From the NCBI RefSeq assembly GCF_964340395.1, contig NC_135554.1:434001-498000 (forward strand): a DNA stretch of 64,000 bases, given 5' to 3'. The notes below the pieces were generated by a model that saw nothing but the letters and a program-made list of their open reading frames with translations, did no database searches and was not told the origin of the DNA. This DNA comes from Glandiceps talaboti. Lineage: Eukaryota > Hemichordata > Enteropneusta > Spengelidae. Every line of letters begins with the position of its first letter. Position 1 is the first letter of the stretch. Positions 1 through 10,702 of the stretch are shown here, piece by piece. The translations under genes were made by a program, and so were the position numbers.

Positions 1-572
1 TTTTGAAAAGTGGCAGTTTACTTAAAGTCTCGTGGACTGATTTCCAATATGGCCTCGGTCACAATGCTCATTAACATATTCATTTTTTTGTTAAATTACT
101 AAAAAAAAATCATAAAAAATAGAAAAGAAGATGTGCTGACTTGAAATTAACAAATCTGAGTAAGCTACCCCTGCGCATCAACACACCAGATATCAAAGCA
201 ATCTGACAAGTAGTATTTGAGGATATGATGAAAATATCATTTTTTGAAAAAAAGTCATAAAAAATTGAAAATGGCACAGATCAACTTGGCATGAACAAAT
301 CTGAATAGCCTCCCCCCAGGGAACATGCACACCAAATATTGAAGAATTCTGACTGTCACTTTCGGAGAAGATGATGAAAATATAAAAAGTTGACAGACAC
401 CAATGATTCACCTATACTCTATACCTTAATACCAACATATACCTAAAGCTGCGCTTTCAGCTTTTGCTGACAGCGGAGCTAAAAAGTTGACGGACATACC
501 AATGATTCACCTACCTCAATACCCACCTATACCTAAAGCTACGCTTTCAGCTTTCGCTGACAGCGGAGCTAA
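1..572 (+). repeat. Interspersed repeat family D, 3' stem-loop duplicated
   Basis: This stretch matches 53911-54400 over its whole length with moderate divergence, so it is a dispersed repeat whose left end is cut by the window edge. It finishes in a stem-loop (537-570, arms AGCTACGCTTTCAGC and GCTGACAGCGGAGCT) followed by AA. A second copy of that stem-loop lies at 447-480, so the 3' terminus is tandemly duplicated. There is no coding potential. The small open frames here are not conserved between the two copies. Confidence 0.8.
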
Positions 573-589
573 TAATATGTGTCTGTGTT

Positions 590-822
590 TTGATTTTATG
601 AATTAAATATTGATCTTTAACTACAAATATGGCTGCCATTTCGACAAGTTTGCACATATCAAAAAAACAAGTTGACATGCATATGTCTCATATGTCACCT
701 TTGGTCTGAGAAATGACGTATTACAAACAAACACACAGAACAACTGATGAACAGATGGATAGACTGACGAACAGACTGATGGATGGAGCCCATTGCAGTA
801 GCGTCCTCCTTGAAAGGACTAA
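590..822 (+). repeat. Interspersed repeat family E
   Basis: It is similar to 17480-17722: both have a 'gatggctgccatt'-like core, a 'gacatgcatatgtctca' segment, a degenerate GATGGACAGAC-type microsatellite and a short 3' hairpin closing on CTAA. Here the hairpin is about 798-822, with TCCT/AGGA arms. Both copies are followed by the same AATAAACYAATCAYATTCTAC sequence, which here is amplified into the adjacent minisatellite. Confidence 0.65.
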
Positions 823-1180
823 TAAACCAATCACATTCAACCTCTCATAAGTTAAAAACATTGCTACTCACAATAAACCAATCACATTCTACTCTCATAA
901 CTTATAAACATTGCTACTCACAATAAACCAATCACATTCTACCTCTCATAAGTTATAAACATTGTTACTCACAATAAACCAATCATATTGTACCTCTCAC
1001 AACTTATAAACATTGCTACTCATAATAAACCAATCACATTCTACTCTCATAACTTATAAACATTGCTACTCACAATAAACCAATTACATTCTACCTCTCA
1101 TAACTTATAAACATTGCTACTCACAATAAACCAATCACATTCTACTCTCATAACTTATAAACATTGCTACTCACAATAAA
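821..1180. repeat. 50/51-bp minisatellite, about 7 copies
   Basis: Units begin AATAAACCAATCACATTCTA and end CATTGCTACTCAC. Alternate units are 50 or 51 bp, differing by one C in CTACCTCTC versus CTACTCTC. An eighth unit lies at about 1899-1948, separated from the array by the family C repeat at 1186-1896. That repeat therefore probably inserted into the array. Confidence 0.85.
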
Positions 1181-1185
1181 CATTG

Positions 1186-1896
1186 AAAATGACATAGTCC
1201 CCCGCAATGATTGGGTTTTACGGAACTGGCAGTTTATGTTGTCATTTTCAAACCTGGTTTATGTTGTTTGGCCTCATATGGTTGTTTTTGATATCACTAC
1301 TCTGTTCAAGCATGTCTGAGTTATGGCTTTGGACATGGACAATTCACAAACAAAATGGCTGCCAGGCAGCCATATTGGATTGTATCAAGACAACAATGGA
1401 TATGCACATGTATGTCATAGAAGACTGCGCTAATACCAACTTTGAATGAGATCTGTTCAAGCATGTCTGAGTTATGGCTTTGGACATGGAAAATTCGCAA
1501 ACAAAATGGCTGCAAGGCAGCCATATTGGATTGCATCACAACAACAATGAATATACACATGTATGTCATATAACACTGTTAAATAGCAACTTTGAATGAG
1601 ATCTGTTCACGCATATCTAAGTTAATGGCTTTGGACAGGGAAAATTCACAAACAAAATGGCTGCTAGGCGGCCATATTGGATTGTATCATAGAACAAATT
1701 GACGTGCATATGTATGCCATAGTATGTTGCCCCTGTATCAAGTTTGAAAAAAATCGGTCCAGGCATCTCCAAGAAACGGCTGTGGACGGACGGACGGACG
1801 GACGGACAGACGCACGGACAGACGGAACCCAATCCATTAATCCACCTAACATGGACAAACCAAAGTCATGAAAAAAATATCACTTAAAATAATTGA
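1186..1896 (+). repeat. Interspersed repeat family C (about 176-bp core, 3 core units)
   Basis: It opens with the 'aatgacatagtcc...tgattgggtttt' left module shared with 53470 and 23050. Three core units follow, of the type 'caagcatgtctgagttatgg ... aaaatggctgccaggc', ending in a (GGAC)n microsatellite at 1789-1824. The last 48 bp (1849-1896) recur exactly at 2806-2853. The architecture of left module, core tandem repeats, tetranucleotide microsatellite and right module is that described for pearl/HINE-type non-autonomous elements. Open frames inside it follow the repeat and are not genes. Confidence 0.8.
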
Positions 1897-3990
1897 CTAA
1901 CCAATCACATTCTACCTCTCATAACTTATAAACATTGCTACTCCCAACAATGAGTAATCATCTGCATTTCAAAGAATAGCAGATAATTGCTATCTGTTCA
2001 TTATGCAAATAAATGTATCAAGTGTAGTTGCCACTGGTGCTCATGTGTGATTTGTCAATTTATGCTAACAGATGTAACAGGTGTTACAAGTATATAAAGG
2101 GTATTGAGAGGCCGTTGTGTTCAATCTTGGATTTACTAACACCCATGGACAGACATTTAAAAAAATGACATAATTGATAATAGTTGCTCTGGATTTCAAG
2201 GTTTAACATCGGTACTATACTGATTCATGATTCTTGTTTTTTTCTGTCTAACCTATTTTGATCCAACTCTAATAACTTCATCAAAATGCTTGTAGTACAT
2301 CCATGAACTGAAACAACTCTGAATTGCGCTATTTATGAAATGTAAAGGCGAGCTGAATAAATGCGTGTGGTACGTTGGGACATTATATGTTTGAAATCAA
2401 ATGCTATGAAATTTAGAATAGATGTCTTCAGTTAAAGAGATAGCCCCCACTTGCATGTTGAATTTTGTAAGATGATTAGCATTTTGGCAATTTTAACATA
2501 GAAATGCTTTGTTGGACTTTCCAGGGATACAAATGTTTGTAGTGTTGGGTTTTCAGTATAATTATCAATGACATTTAGCCGTCTTAAGTGTATTCTCTTC
2601 ACCTTGAAAATGTTTGTCAACTTGAAGGTTAACCTAATGGTCTCCTTAGAAAGCTCACCATTGATAATGTGAGGGTAGGCACTTGAACGGTGTCCACATA
2701 CATTTGGAGACAACAGGAAAAATGTGCTTTTTATCACAAATATGACTGTCATTTTGGTATACAGGTCAAGGTCACAAAATTAAGTGACTTGCATGCATAT
2801 ACCTCACATGGACAAACCAAAGTCATGAAAAAAATATCACTTAAAATAATTGATTAGGTAAGCTATGAAGAAAACCCAATTTGGTTATTTTACCTTGAAG
2901 AATACTTTCAAGGTCAAAGGTCAATAGCTTAAAAGAAAGCTCATATTTGATAATAGCACTCTGAACGGAGCTACTTTCATTTGCATATATTAATGAGAAT
3001 TTCTTTCAAATAAATGTTGTGAGGGCACTAGATGATTGACCGTTACAGTCAAATTTTAACCGACCTTTTACAGTCAATTTTGCCTATCTAGAGGAATACT
3101 ACTACATGGAACGTCAACGGATATTCGGGTCGTACAGGTAAGTTTATCTCATGAATTTATTTTAAAAAGTTCTGAGATGTACTTCTTTTACGGCCGTATT
3201 TTCGATCAGTCGCTCAGTATAGCAGTATATTATGCTGCCGCAAATACATGCATCCTCGATTCGAGTAAAAATGTTCACTTTCCTGGACAGTCTTGTAGTC
3301 AATCAAGCCCCTTAACTTTGTTTTGGAGTTGTTGAAGCCCTGTAAATGACCATAAGAACATGTTTTCGATCTCTTCTGTGGCCTTCAGAACCTAAGATGG
3401 CCAACATTGGAGGGCATTGCCAAGCGATCAGTCATAAGACTTTGTTGTTAAGGTGCATCAGAAATCCCAATTTACCCAGTCAAAGTGGTTTATACAAACC
3501 ACCTCGTTTCTATTGATTACTTGTTAGAAAAGGTGACCGTAGTTAGTGGTCGATTTTCCTCGAATCAAAGCTATTCTCCGCATTGACATTGACATGGTAC
3601 GTTCCCATTGCTTACACAGCTGTACACGTACGTTTGGGTGGGTTATGACAGCCTAGACGTCATATTTTTTCCTCGCAAAATTGTAACCTTTTTTTATTAG
3701 ACAGTTGGATGCTTTATATCTTTTATTTTGACCAGACATTTCACTTTTTTTAGTTGTTTGTTAAGCCATTCTTATTTCTTCTAAATGACACCGTGCTTGT
3801 AAACATTTTTTCTTGATACCGGTAAGGAAGCCAGCCAAAATATGTTACACGACACATAGGAACTCAAACTACTTGGTTCAAATATCCAACCACAGTCATC
3901 TTGGAGTCAGTAAATATTGAAGATTACAAGTTAAATTTCTCTATTTTTGACTGTCAAATCTGTAATTGTGGGTTCATCCTTTGGTGCATG
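1897..3990. other. No gene recognised; 48-bp duplicate and isolated TATA/splice-like signals
   Basis: Mostly AT-rich unique sequence. It contains the leftover minisatellite unit (1899-1948), a TATATAAAG box at about 2092, the 48-bp exact duplicate at 2806-2853, and an ATG at 3106 followed 32 nt later by a strong CAG|GTAAGTTT donor (3137/3138). No downstream exon could be linked to that donor, so no gene is called. Confidence 0.5.
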
Positions 3991-3999
3991 AAGTAGTGA

Positions 4000-4506
4000 T
4001 TTGGTCCATGCTCTGGTGATAAGCTATAATAGTTATTGGAAAAGTGTGACCCTTGTTCACTTTGGAGCACGGACAAAGAAACGGGACCACATAACACCAA
4101 CACTAAAGAAACTACATTGGTTGCCGGTACAATACAGAATAGAATACAAAATTCTCCTCACCACCTACAAGATATTGCATGGACTTTCACCTTCCTACCT
4201 ATCAGACATTATCTGTCAGAAACCTAATGTCTGCACACTTCGGTCGTCGGAAAAATGCCTATTACTGGAACCCAAGTACAGACTTGCATCATTTGGGGGT
4301 CGAGCTTTCTCATGTGCTGCACCACGTCTTTGGAACAAATTACAACTGGAGCTTCGACAGACACCCACAGTCAATGCCTTCAGGAAACATCTCAAAACAC
4401 ACTTGTTTGCAAAAGTGTTCGATAACTAACTGTAAAGCGCCGCTGAACTCTACTTCGTATTGGATATTGGCGCTCTATAAATGTATTGATTTGATTGATT
4501 GATTGG
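4000..4506 (+). mobile_element. 5'-truncated LINE (CR1/L2-like) 3' end
   Basis: The open frame to 4429 encodes the region downstream of the reverse transcriptase in CR1/L2-type LINEs, with LKKLHWLPVQYRIEYKILL, then LHGLSPSYLSDI and later PRLWNKLQ. Only about the last 120 residues are present. RT and endonuclease are missing, as expected for target-primed insertion with 5' truncation. Behind the TAA comes a short 3' UTR with 'ggcgctctataaatgtattga' and a (TTGA)n tail at 4484-4504, the usual LINE terminus. Recognisable protein similarity starts near 4070. The exact 5' junction was not found. Confidence 0.85.
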
Positions 4507-4784
4507 AGCTCTTTCAAGAAGTAGTGACCATTCTTTCTTCAATACTTTGTTTATTCAGTTTCTTCTAAATCCAAGTACTTCATATTTGTGACTTGTTCAT
4601 CACCACTTGTATATATTTCTCATGTATCATTTTGGTGATGAACAGTGAAACAACTTGGTGAACTTCATTTTTGCCATGATGGCAGTTTTGGTGAAAAAAT
4701 AAAATGTAGTGAAAATCCTACACATGAACTAAATTCTGTTTGCAAAGAGAATGATAATTACAATATGAATATTAACATTGGTGT

Positions 4785-4865
4785 CAAATAGTTGATATAC
4801 ATATCTCTTCTCAAAGTTTACACAGTGTAAACTTCAAGAGAAGAGATATGTATATCAACTATCTG
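4785..4865. repeat. Near-perfect palindrome (hairpin of about 34-bp arms)
   Basis: The first 25 bases (from ATAGTTGATATACATATCTC at 4788) are exactly mirrored by the last 25 (ending at 4862). Arms continue imperfectly into a very short centre around ACACAGTGT. No open frame crosses it. It could be a foldback MITE remnant or an RNA hairpin. Confidence 0.85.
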
Positions 4866-4869
4866 TTCT

Positions 4870-5415
4870 TACTGTTAAGACAAACAAGCTCAATTTGAAA
4901 ATTTACAGCTTCAGGTTAAACATGGTGAATTCCTCTATGATAAATTCTGTGGCCACTAACAGGTGCTGAAATACCTGACATAGCATTCCATGAACTGGAA
5001 AGTTGCATTATTGAAATCTACACAAATAAAATATCACATGTTTTAGAGATGATGTATTCTGTTTCATCATATTTTGTGGCACTCACGTTGAACTAGCTAA
5101 TCTGAGTGAAAAAATAAACCAAATGCATCCAACTTTTAAATTTCGTAGGAAAGCTCAGGTACAATCCACAAAGTACCAACAACACAGAGTGTTGGATTTT
5201 ACATCTCATGTTAAACAAACAGACATATTTACATATGTCACCAAGGCTTATTTTTTAAAGGGTTCATTATTTAAGGGTCAAACAATCAGATACATAGAAC
5301 ATGGAGTAAAGAAAAAGAATTTCAAAACAGTGAAATTCTTCGCCAAGAAACAGGGGAAGAGGCTACAATGAAAAAGAAGTACAATGTACACGTTCAGAGC
5401 CCCATTCCCCCTCAT
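4870..5415. other. No gene recognised
   Basis: AT-rich sequence. An 82-codon lysine-rich open frame at 5123-5371 resembles no family known to me and lacks supporting start or splice context, so it is not called as a gene. Confidence 0.4.
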
Positions 5416-5419
5416 ACAT

Positions 5420-5716
5420 AATGGTAGTATGATTATAGCATGCAAGTTATATTATTTGAGAAAAACGTAAAAAAATTGTGCACTGTGTAAAATAATTGTA
5501 CATGCAAATTATAGCATGCAAGTTATATTATTTGAGAAAAACATAGAAAATTGTGCACTGTGTAAAGTAATGGAAGTATGATTATAGCATGAAACTAAAT
5601 TATTTTGAGAAAAATGTAAAAAATTGTGCACTGTGTAAGATAATTAAACATGCAAACTAAACTATTTCTGAGAAAATCAGAAAAATGTGCACAATGTAAA
5701 GTAATGGTAGTATGAT
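5420..5716. repeat. Degenerate tandem repeat, about 4 copies
   Basis: Units share 'tagcatgcaagttatattat', 'ttgagaaaaa' and 'ttgtgcactgtgtaa'. The first two units are close copies and the later ones have diverged and lost blocks. No coding. Confidence 0.7.
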
Positions 5717-5905
5717 TGATAATAATAATAATAATGTTGGGTTCTTATAAGTTATATAGCACTTTCCCACTACGTGCTCAAAGCGCTTTACAATTATTAC
5801 CCCTGGCTCGGGTCAGAAAGGCACAACAGCCCTTTAGTCTTCCTCAACTCCCCGGGGAGCATACAATCCATTGCAGCCATTTAAAGGCAGATGTCCACTA
5901 TATAA
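5717..5905 (-). mobile_element. SINE/LINE-tail fragment with (ATA)n end
   Basis: A (ATA)n run at 5720-5734 is followed by 'tatatagcactttcccacta', 'gctcaaagcgctttacaatt' and 'attacccc'. This is a widespread marine-invertebrate interspersed sequence that normally reads in the other direction and ends in the AT trinucleotide tail, so the copy is taken as minus strand. Assignment to a named family needs a repeat library. Confidence 0.55.
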
Positions 5906-6843
5906 AGAGGATTATGGGTAATGTATGCATGTGCGGGAAATTCAAACTGCTGTAAGGAGCACTGACTTTGCCCTCATATCTTCATCCCATTTTGCACTGA
6001 AAAAGTTTCACATGGCTCTCATATTTCATATATGCTGTTTGTAAATATATAGTGATGCAACATGAGTAGAAATAACTGACTTTAACTAAGTTTGGTAGCC
6101 AATATAGCAGGTTTACCATCAAACTGACGCAAAATTTGTTTCAAATTTGTCTAGTAAAAACCGTTGGCCACTTCTCAATTAGGCTTACAAGTTACACAAA
6201 GCATGATAAGACACTGTGAATGGTGCAAATTAACAACGGTGCGAAATGCCAAATACCGAATGCAAACAATACAGTCTGTGTGCACTCTATTAGCCCGATC
6301 TTTTGCCTATAATCAAGCTCACATGTGTGAACGGTACGTAAAAATGATACATTATTACTGAAATAGAATGACATAAAATGAAACCAAAATGTTTCTCAGT
6401 TTGATCGATGTACGTTCTGGGTTGCTGCACTCCTTAGTAAAATCACATACATACCTATACCTAGTAGGCAGTGATGTAGATAATAGCCAGTTACCTATCG
6501 GTCACAACACCCAGCTATAACTTATAAGTATAACAACAGTTTAGTTGTGGGACCGGCTTAGGAAAGTACTAAAACATGACGATCATTGAAAAAAATTCTA
6601 AGGTCGGAAAATTAAACATGAGTTGCCCAGAAGTTATACTAATAGCAAGTAAAATACCCAAAGTGTAAAAAAAAATAAAAATTCATTATTATTTGGAAAA
6701 CATTTGACGATTACGTGGTAAAACAAGACTGGCCACGCTATCGCTATCGAAAGCCTTCGAACTAGCGAAGCAAAGTGTGAGGTCAATGTGACGTCTCATG
6801 ATGTTTGATGCAACAACACGACGTTTACGTAGAGTAGAACTAA
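5906..6843. other. No gene recognised
   Basis: AT-rich sequence without similarity to other parts of the window, apart from a short 'ctatcgctatcgaaagcctt' at about 6737 that recalls the motif of the 7.9-12.4 kb unit. Confidence 0.4.
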
Positions 6844-7023
6844 ATGTTTTCTAAACTTCAGTGGAAAGAATTTTGTCGATCGGACACTGACTATTTTCAA
6901 ATTCTTAAAACATCTGAGAAAAATGAAGAGAGGAAGCAAAATGTAGCACTGACAGACAAGCTAGTAACGTACGGAACATGCACAGGAGGCGAGGCACACC
7001 TTGTGGTGCAAACTGGACAATGA
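6844..7023 (+). CDS. Small open frame of 59 codons, unknown
   Basis: ATG at 6844 to TGA at 7021 gives 59 residues starting MFSKLQWKEF, with a charged middle (KTSEKNEERKQN) and a GGEAHLVVQTG end. Composition looks protein-like and less low-complexity than the surrounding chance frames. The sequence upstream is relatively GC-rich for this window. No family is recognised. It could be an isolated first exon, since possible GT donors exist at GTAACG and GTGGTG in frame 0. It lies about 1 kb left of the inverted-repeat unit that carries the BEN-like gene, and a link is possible but unproven. Confidence 0.22.
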   Translation: MFSKLQWKEFCRSDTDYFQILKTSEKNEERKQNVALTDKLVTYGTCTGGEAHLVVQTGQ

Positions 7024-7901
7024 TCGTGTGTGTCATGTATAAGGCATCAGATGTAATACACGTAGCAGACCAAATATTCTTGGAATGCAGCCTTTCTTGT
7101 ACAAGTATTGGAAATTGTCAGAAACCTGAGGATTTTATGACTGAATATGTTTCGATCAAGAATTCCCATACTTTCAGTTTAATTTTCTGATGACCCCTGA
7201 GCAAGACATTTTTGAAACATTTAGTGCGACATTTGATACTGATAAACGAGTGATATAATTCATAAACAAATCTAACGTTGGCAACTCTTTTATTTCTGTA
7301 ATGATCCTCAAATTTCAAAGACAACTGTCTATGTTGTACACATAGATCATACATCACTGCCTAGTCTAGTTCCTATACCTGTCGACTGTTCTTTACGATC
7401 TCTAGCTCTGTGTATGTTGTGGAGATGAACGTAACGTGAACTAACAAGACTACAAGTACAATCATGGAGGCATCATAAATATTTGTTTCATTCAAATTTG
7501 AAAGTTGAGAAATCGTATTAAATTCTTTCCGCATTTCTCAAAAATCGTTTCCATATGTTTTTGGCACTATCCAGCAATAATCCTCGTCATGTAAATGACA
7601 TCGACTGACATCGTAGTCAAACATACACACGGAGACAGAGTGGAGACCAAACAAGAGTCCGTAGTCACCCCATCATGACTATGCATTTTAGCGTTTGTTT
7701 TGAAATAGCTGGGGTCATACTCCTACACATCGGGATAACTCGGAGAAGCACATGTTTGTGATTTTATTGACTGTTTTCTGAGATGGCACATTGGGTTCAA
7801 GTTTAATCAATCATAAAACAGCCATAACAGATACTTTCAAAGAATTAGAACACGGAAGAAAAATAACAGGAACATCAACACTACCAAACTCGAGATCGAA
7901 C
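7024..7901. other. No gene recognised
   Basis: AT-rich sequence between the small open frame and the inverted-repeat unit. Overlapping chance open frames on both strands (7118-7357 minus, 6978-7190 plus) show no recognisable motif. Confidence 0.4.
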
Positions 7902-7934
7902 GTAGCTACCCTCACCAAACTGGAGGGCTAAATA

Positions 7935-8290
7935 AGCTCTCCGATAGCTATCCGATAGCTCTCAAAACTGAATTTTGGTGAAAAATAAGCTTTCGATAGC
8001 TATCACAGCTATTGAAGGCTAAGCTGAACAGTCATTGATGGCTAAGTGAACAAGATGTGAAGGCTAACCCAAACCTTCATAGCTATCACAGCCATTGACT
8101 GGTAGACTGTGAAGGCTAAGTCAGAGGGCTAAGGTAAAAATTAAGCCTCCGATAGCTATCACAGCTATTGAAGGCTCATTGAGAAAGATGTGAAGGCTAA
8201 ACCCCCCTTATCCTTCGAAGCTATCACAGCCTTCGATGGGTAAGGTAACAAGTTGTGAAGGCTAAAACAGGCATCCACATAATAGCTATC
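7935..8290. repeat. Left subterminal array of GATAGCTATC-type palindromes
   Basis: Repeated words are (C/T)GATAGCTATC(A)CAGC, 'attgaaggctaag' and 'gtgaaggctaa', spaced 20-60 bp. The right arm at 11870-12345 has the same vocabulary on the complementary strand. Spacing is irregular, so this is not a simple satellite. Clustered palindromes next to transposon ends commonly serve as protein-binding sites. Confidence 0.75.
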
Positions 8291-8574
8291 AGAAATATTA
8301 ACAGCCATATGTGAGCAAAGTAAAAAGCAAGCCATCGACAGAGGCATGAAGAAACATTGACTGATATAAAGCTCTGGATAGAACTTGAAGTTGCGAGTTG
8401 TTGGCACTTATAGTGCAATTACCAATTTGTACAAAAGTCCAGCCTTGTCAATATGACAGTAAAGAAGTCATTATTAATAATTACCAACAGAATTTGAATT
8501 TTAAACCCATGTATTTCCATAAATTGGACTAATGAGTTGCGATTCATCTAGTGTAATGTAAGTGTTTCTCAAAA

Positions 8575-8935
8575 AAATAAAAAAAATAAAAAAGGAACTA
8601 CAAGCTATACCCTCCCGCCTATAAAAAATCTTATAATCTTATAATTTTTAAAATGTTAAAAAATAAAAATAAAATGGAACAAGTTAAAATAAAATGTTAA
8701 AAAATAAAAATAAAATGAAACTACAAGCTACCCCCCCCCCCCAATGCCTGTAAAACAATCTTCTAGTCTTAAAAAAATAAAATAAAATAAAATTAAAATG
8801 GAACTACAAGGTACCCCCCCCCCCCAACGCCTGTAAAACAATCTTCTAGTCTTAAAAAAATAAAATAAAATAAAATAAAAATAAAATGGAACTACAAGGT
8901 ACCCCCCCCCCTCCCCCCTTTTGAGCAATCTTCTA
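8575..8935. repeat. A-rich/C-run tandem repeat, about 4 copies of roughly 100 bp
   Basis: Each unit consists of an (AAAAT)n stretch, then 'ggaactacaaggtac', a C run of 8-12, 'gcctgtaaaacaatcttcta' and 'gtctt'. The 66-codon minus-strand open frame here is only the translated repeat. Confidence 0.75.
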
Positions 8936-9629
8936 GAGTCTCAGCATTTTGCCATGGACTAGAAGTAGAAGCTTGAAGACATTCATGCGTTTTGCTTGAT
9001 CAGTGTTGCTTTTGCTTGATCACTGCGCTCATAAAACCAAATTATTCGCAACAGGCATCATTTTAATACGGTGTAAGTTCTCTGTGAAGGCTGTCATTAT
9101 AATGAACATGCGTACGGTGGATGAGCAGAGGAGTTTACATTTAACAAACAACCAAACTGGTCATTGACCGTTAACATTATGTAACATGTGTAAAGAGAGG
9201 GAAGTTTGGTTGACCAAGGTAGATCTCTTAGGAAATGACATGCCTATAGCAGCAACCTTAAAATGTGAATTCCCTGTCAAGTAACTCGATAACAGCGGGA
9301 AATACGTGTTTATTTCTGAATTTTACGACGGGATTGTGGTGTTCCACTCGCCAAAGTGACCAAGTAAGTAATATTTACTCAGTATTGCATGCCTTGTGCA
9401 GTCGAGAAATCCATGATTAACTGCTTTATTTTTTTCTTAGCCTTAATGTAGAATTACTTTGTCACTGTCTAAATTTACTGAACCTTTTCTGAGATTTCCT
9501 TACACTGATTGCCATGAACAGCACAGTAGATCCTAGCTCTTGAAATATGCACTCTGAGAACTCCGACACATGGACTGAGATGTGTCAAATATGGCAGTGA
9601 ATGCATACTTTTTCTGTATTTTATTTACT

Positions 9630-9697
9630 TATCTTTGTATGCTTTACCATGCTCGCTAAAGCATGATGTTACGTAATAAAGATTGATTGATTGTAAT
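9630..9697 (+). mobile_element. LINE-type 3' tail remnant
   Basis: 'gctaaagcatgatgttacgt' leads into AATAAAGATTGATTGATTG, a poly(A)-like signal followed by a short tandem tail typical of CR1/L2-group LINE ends. No coding part remains. Confidence 0.4.
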
Positions 9698-9914
9698 ACT
9701 TGAGGTTTTTACACTCTTTATGGAACGGTGTTACGATGGCCTATGTAATATTTTTTGTGCAATATTAGTTGTGTTTTCTCTAAGCTTAGAATAGAATAGA
9801 ACAATCAATTATAGTCTGACATGTATGAAAGTAACACTTTATTGTAGAAGACACTGAACAAATTGTATGTCGAGTTGTAACTGGCACTATAATTTTGTCT
9901 GTTTATCTCCACAG

Positions 9915-10041
9915 GGTACAAAGTCCATGAGACCACTTGTGATTCTAACAGAACACCCTGTTGAGTATAGTGATGTAAAAGTTAGTTCTGTTGGTCTGTT
10001 CGATGCAGAAAATAATGCTGCTAAAGCTAAGGATTATCTTG
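9915..10041 (+). CDS. BEN-like gene, exon A
   Basis: The exon is bounded by an acceptor TTTATCTCCACAG and a donor GTGAGT. In its open frame it reads GTKSMRPLVILTEHPVEY and ends KAKDYL plus one base (phase 1). The first methionine inside the exon (ATG 9927) may be the start if the upstream exon is untranslated. A candidate non-coding exon ends at the strong GTAAGTA donor at 9364. The next acceptor at 10561-10562 restores the frame exactly, which is the main evidence for splicing. The exon sits inside the inverted-repeat unit, on the strand opposite to the FRRS1-like host gene. Confidence 0.5.
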
Positions 10042-10562
10042 GTGAGTTGATTTCAATAATAACTTGTGTGGTCACCATACATGAGTGGAACAAATAACAC
10101 ATTTGTAAGTGACTGATGAATTTCTAACAAAGTGTTAATCTTGCTGCATCATAGCAAAATAATTCTTGATAAACAGTGAACATTAAACAAGTAGAGATGG
10201 GTGGGGGGGGGGGGTTGAGTATGAAATTCTTTGAATCTTCTCCTTTTACATGTTATATGTAAACAATGTGAATGATTTAACATTAAGAGTTGATTTTTTG
10301 AGCAAACTACTTCAATGCCAACTCCTCATTTAGGTAGATTGTGCTGAAAGTTGGAGTGTATAACCACAATCTTGGTGTGTATTGTGAAATTAACGGTTTC
10401 TAGATGACAAGTTATATGTTTAACCTCAAATTTAAACATGAATCCTCCTTTATTATGGAAGAATTCTGGGAGAGTCTGTGTTGACACATTAAGATGTGAT
10501 TTAAAAAGTGTATTACTGCCTGAGGTTTCATATATCTTGCATGTATTTTCAATATATTTCAG

Positions 10563-10702
10563 GATCGCTCATGAATTCTGTTCTTGGCCTTGTTTTTACA
10601 AGGCAAGAACTAATGAATAGCTGTGGTATCAGGGTTTAAGGAGAGGCAAGGAGCGGCACAACTTACCTGTCCTAGATGTTCATAATATTGATACAGTCAG
10701 AG
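10563..10702 (+). pseudogene. BEN-like gene, exon B (one frameshift)
   Basis: Joined to the preceding exon in phase 1 it reads G then SLMNSVLGLVFTRQELMNS. This matches the conserved core of BEN domains: a hydrophobic helix, then Phe-Thr-x-x-Glu-Leu, then a Ser-rich step. The frame breaks at GGTATCAGGGTTTAA. In the neighbouring frame the exon continues with a basic stretch and PVLDVHNIDTVR, which fits the BEN 'LDxxKlxxI' element. A single missing base in the G run would explain this. Donor AG|GTATGT at 10702/10703. BEN domains are alpha-helical DNA-binding or protein-interaction modules of chromatin regulators. Family assignment is from pattern only. Confidence 0.5.

Noticed and set aside
5123-5371. 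82-codon lysine-rich open frame
   Set aside because: No known motif, no splice or promoter context, and length expected by chance in AT-rich DNA with few stops.
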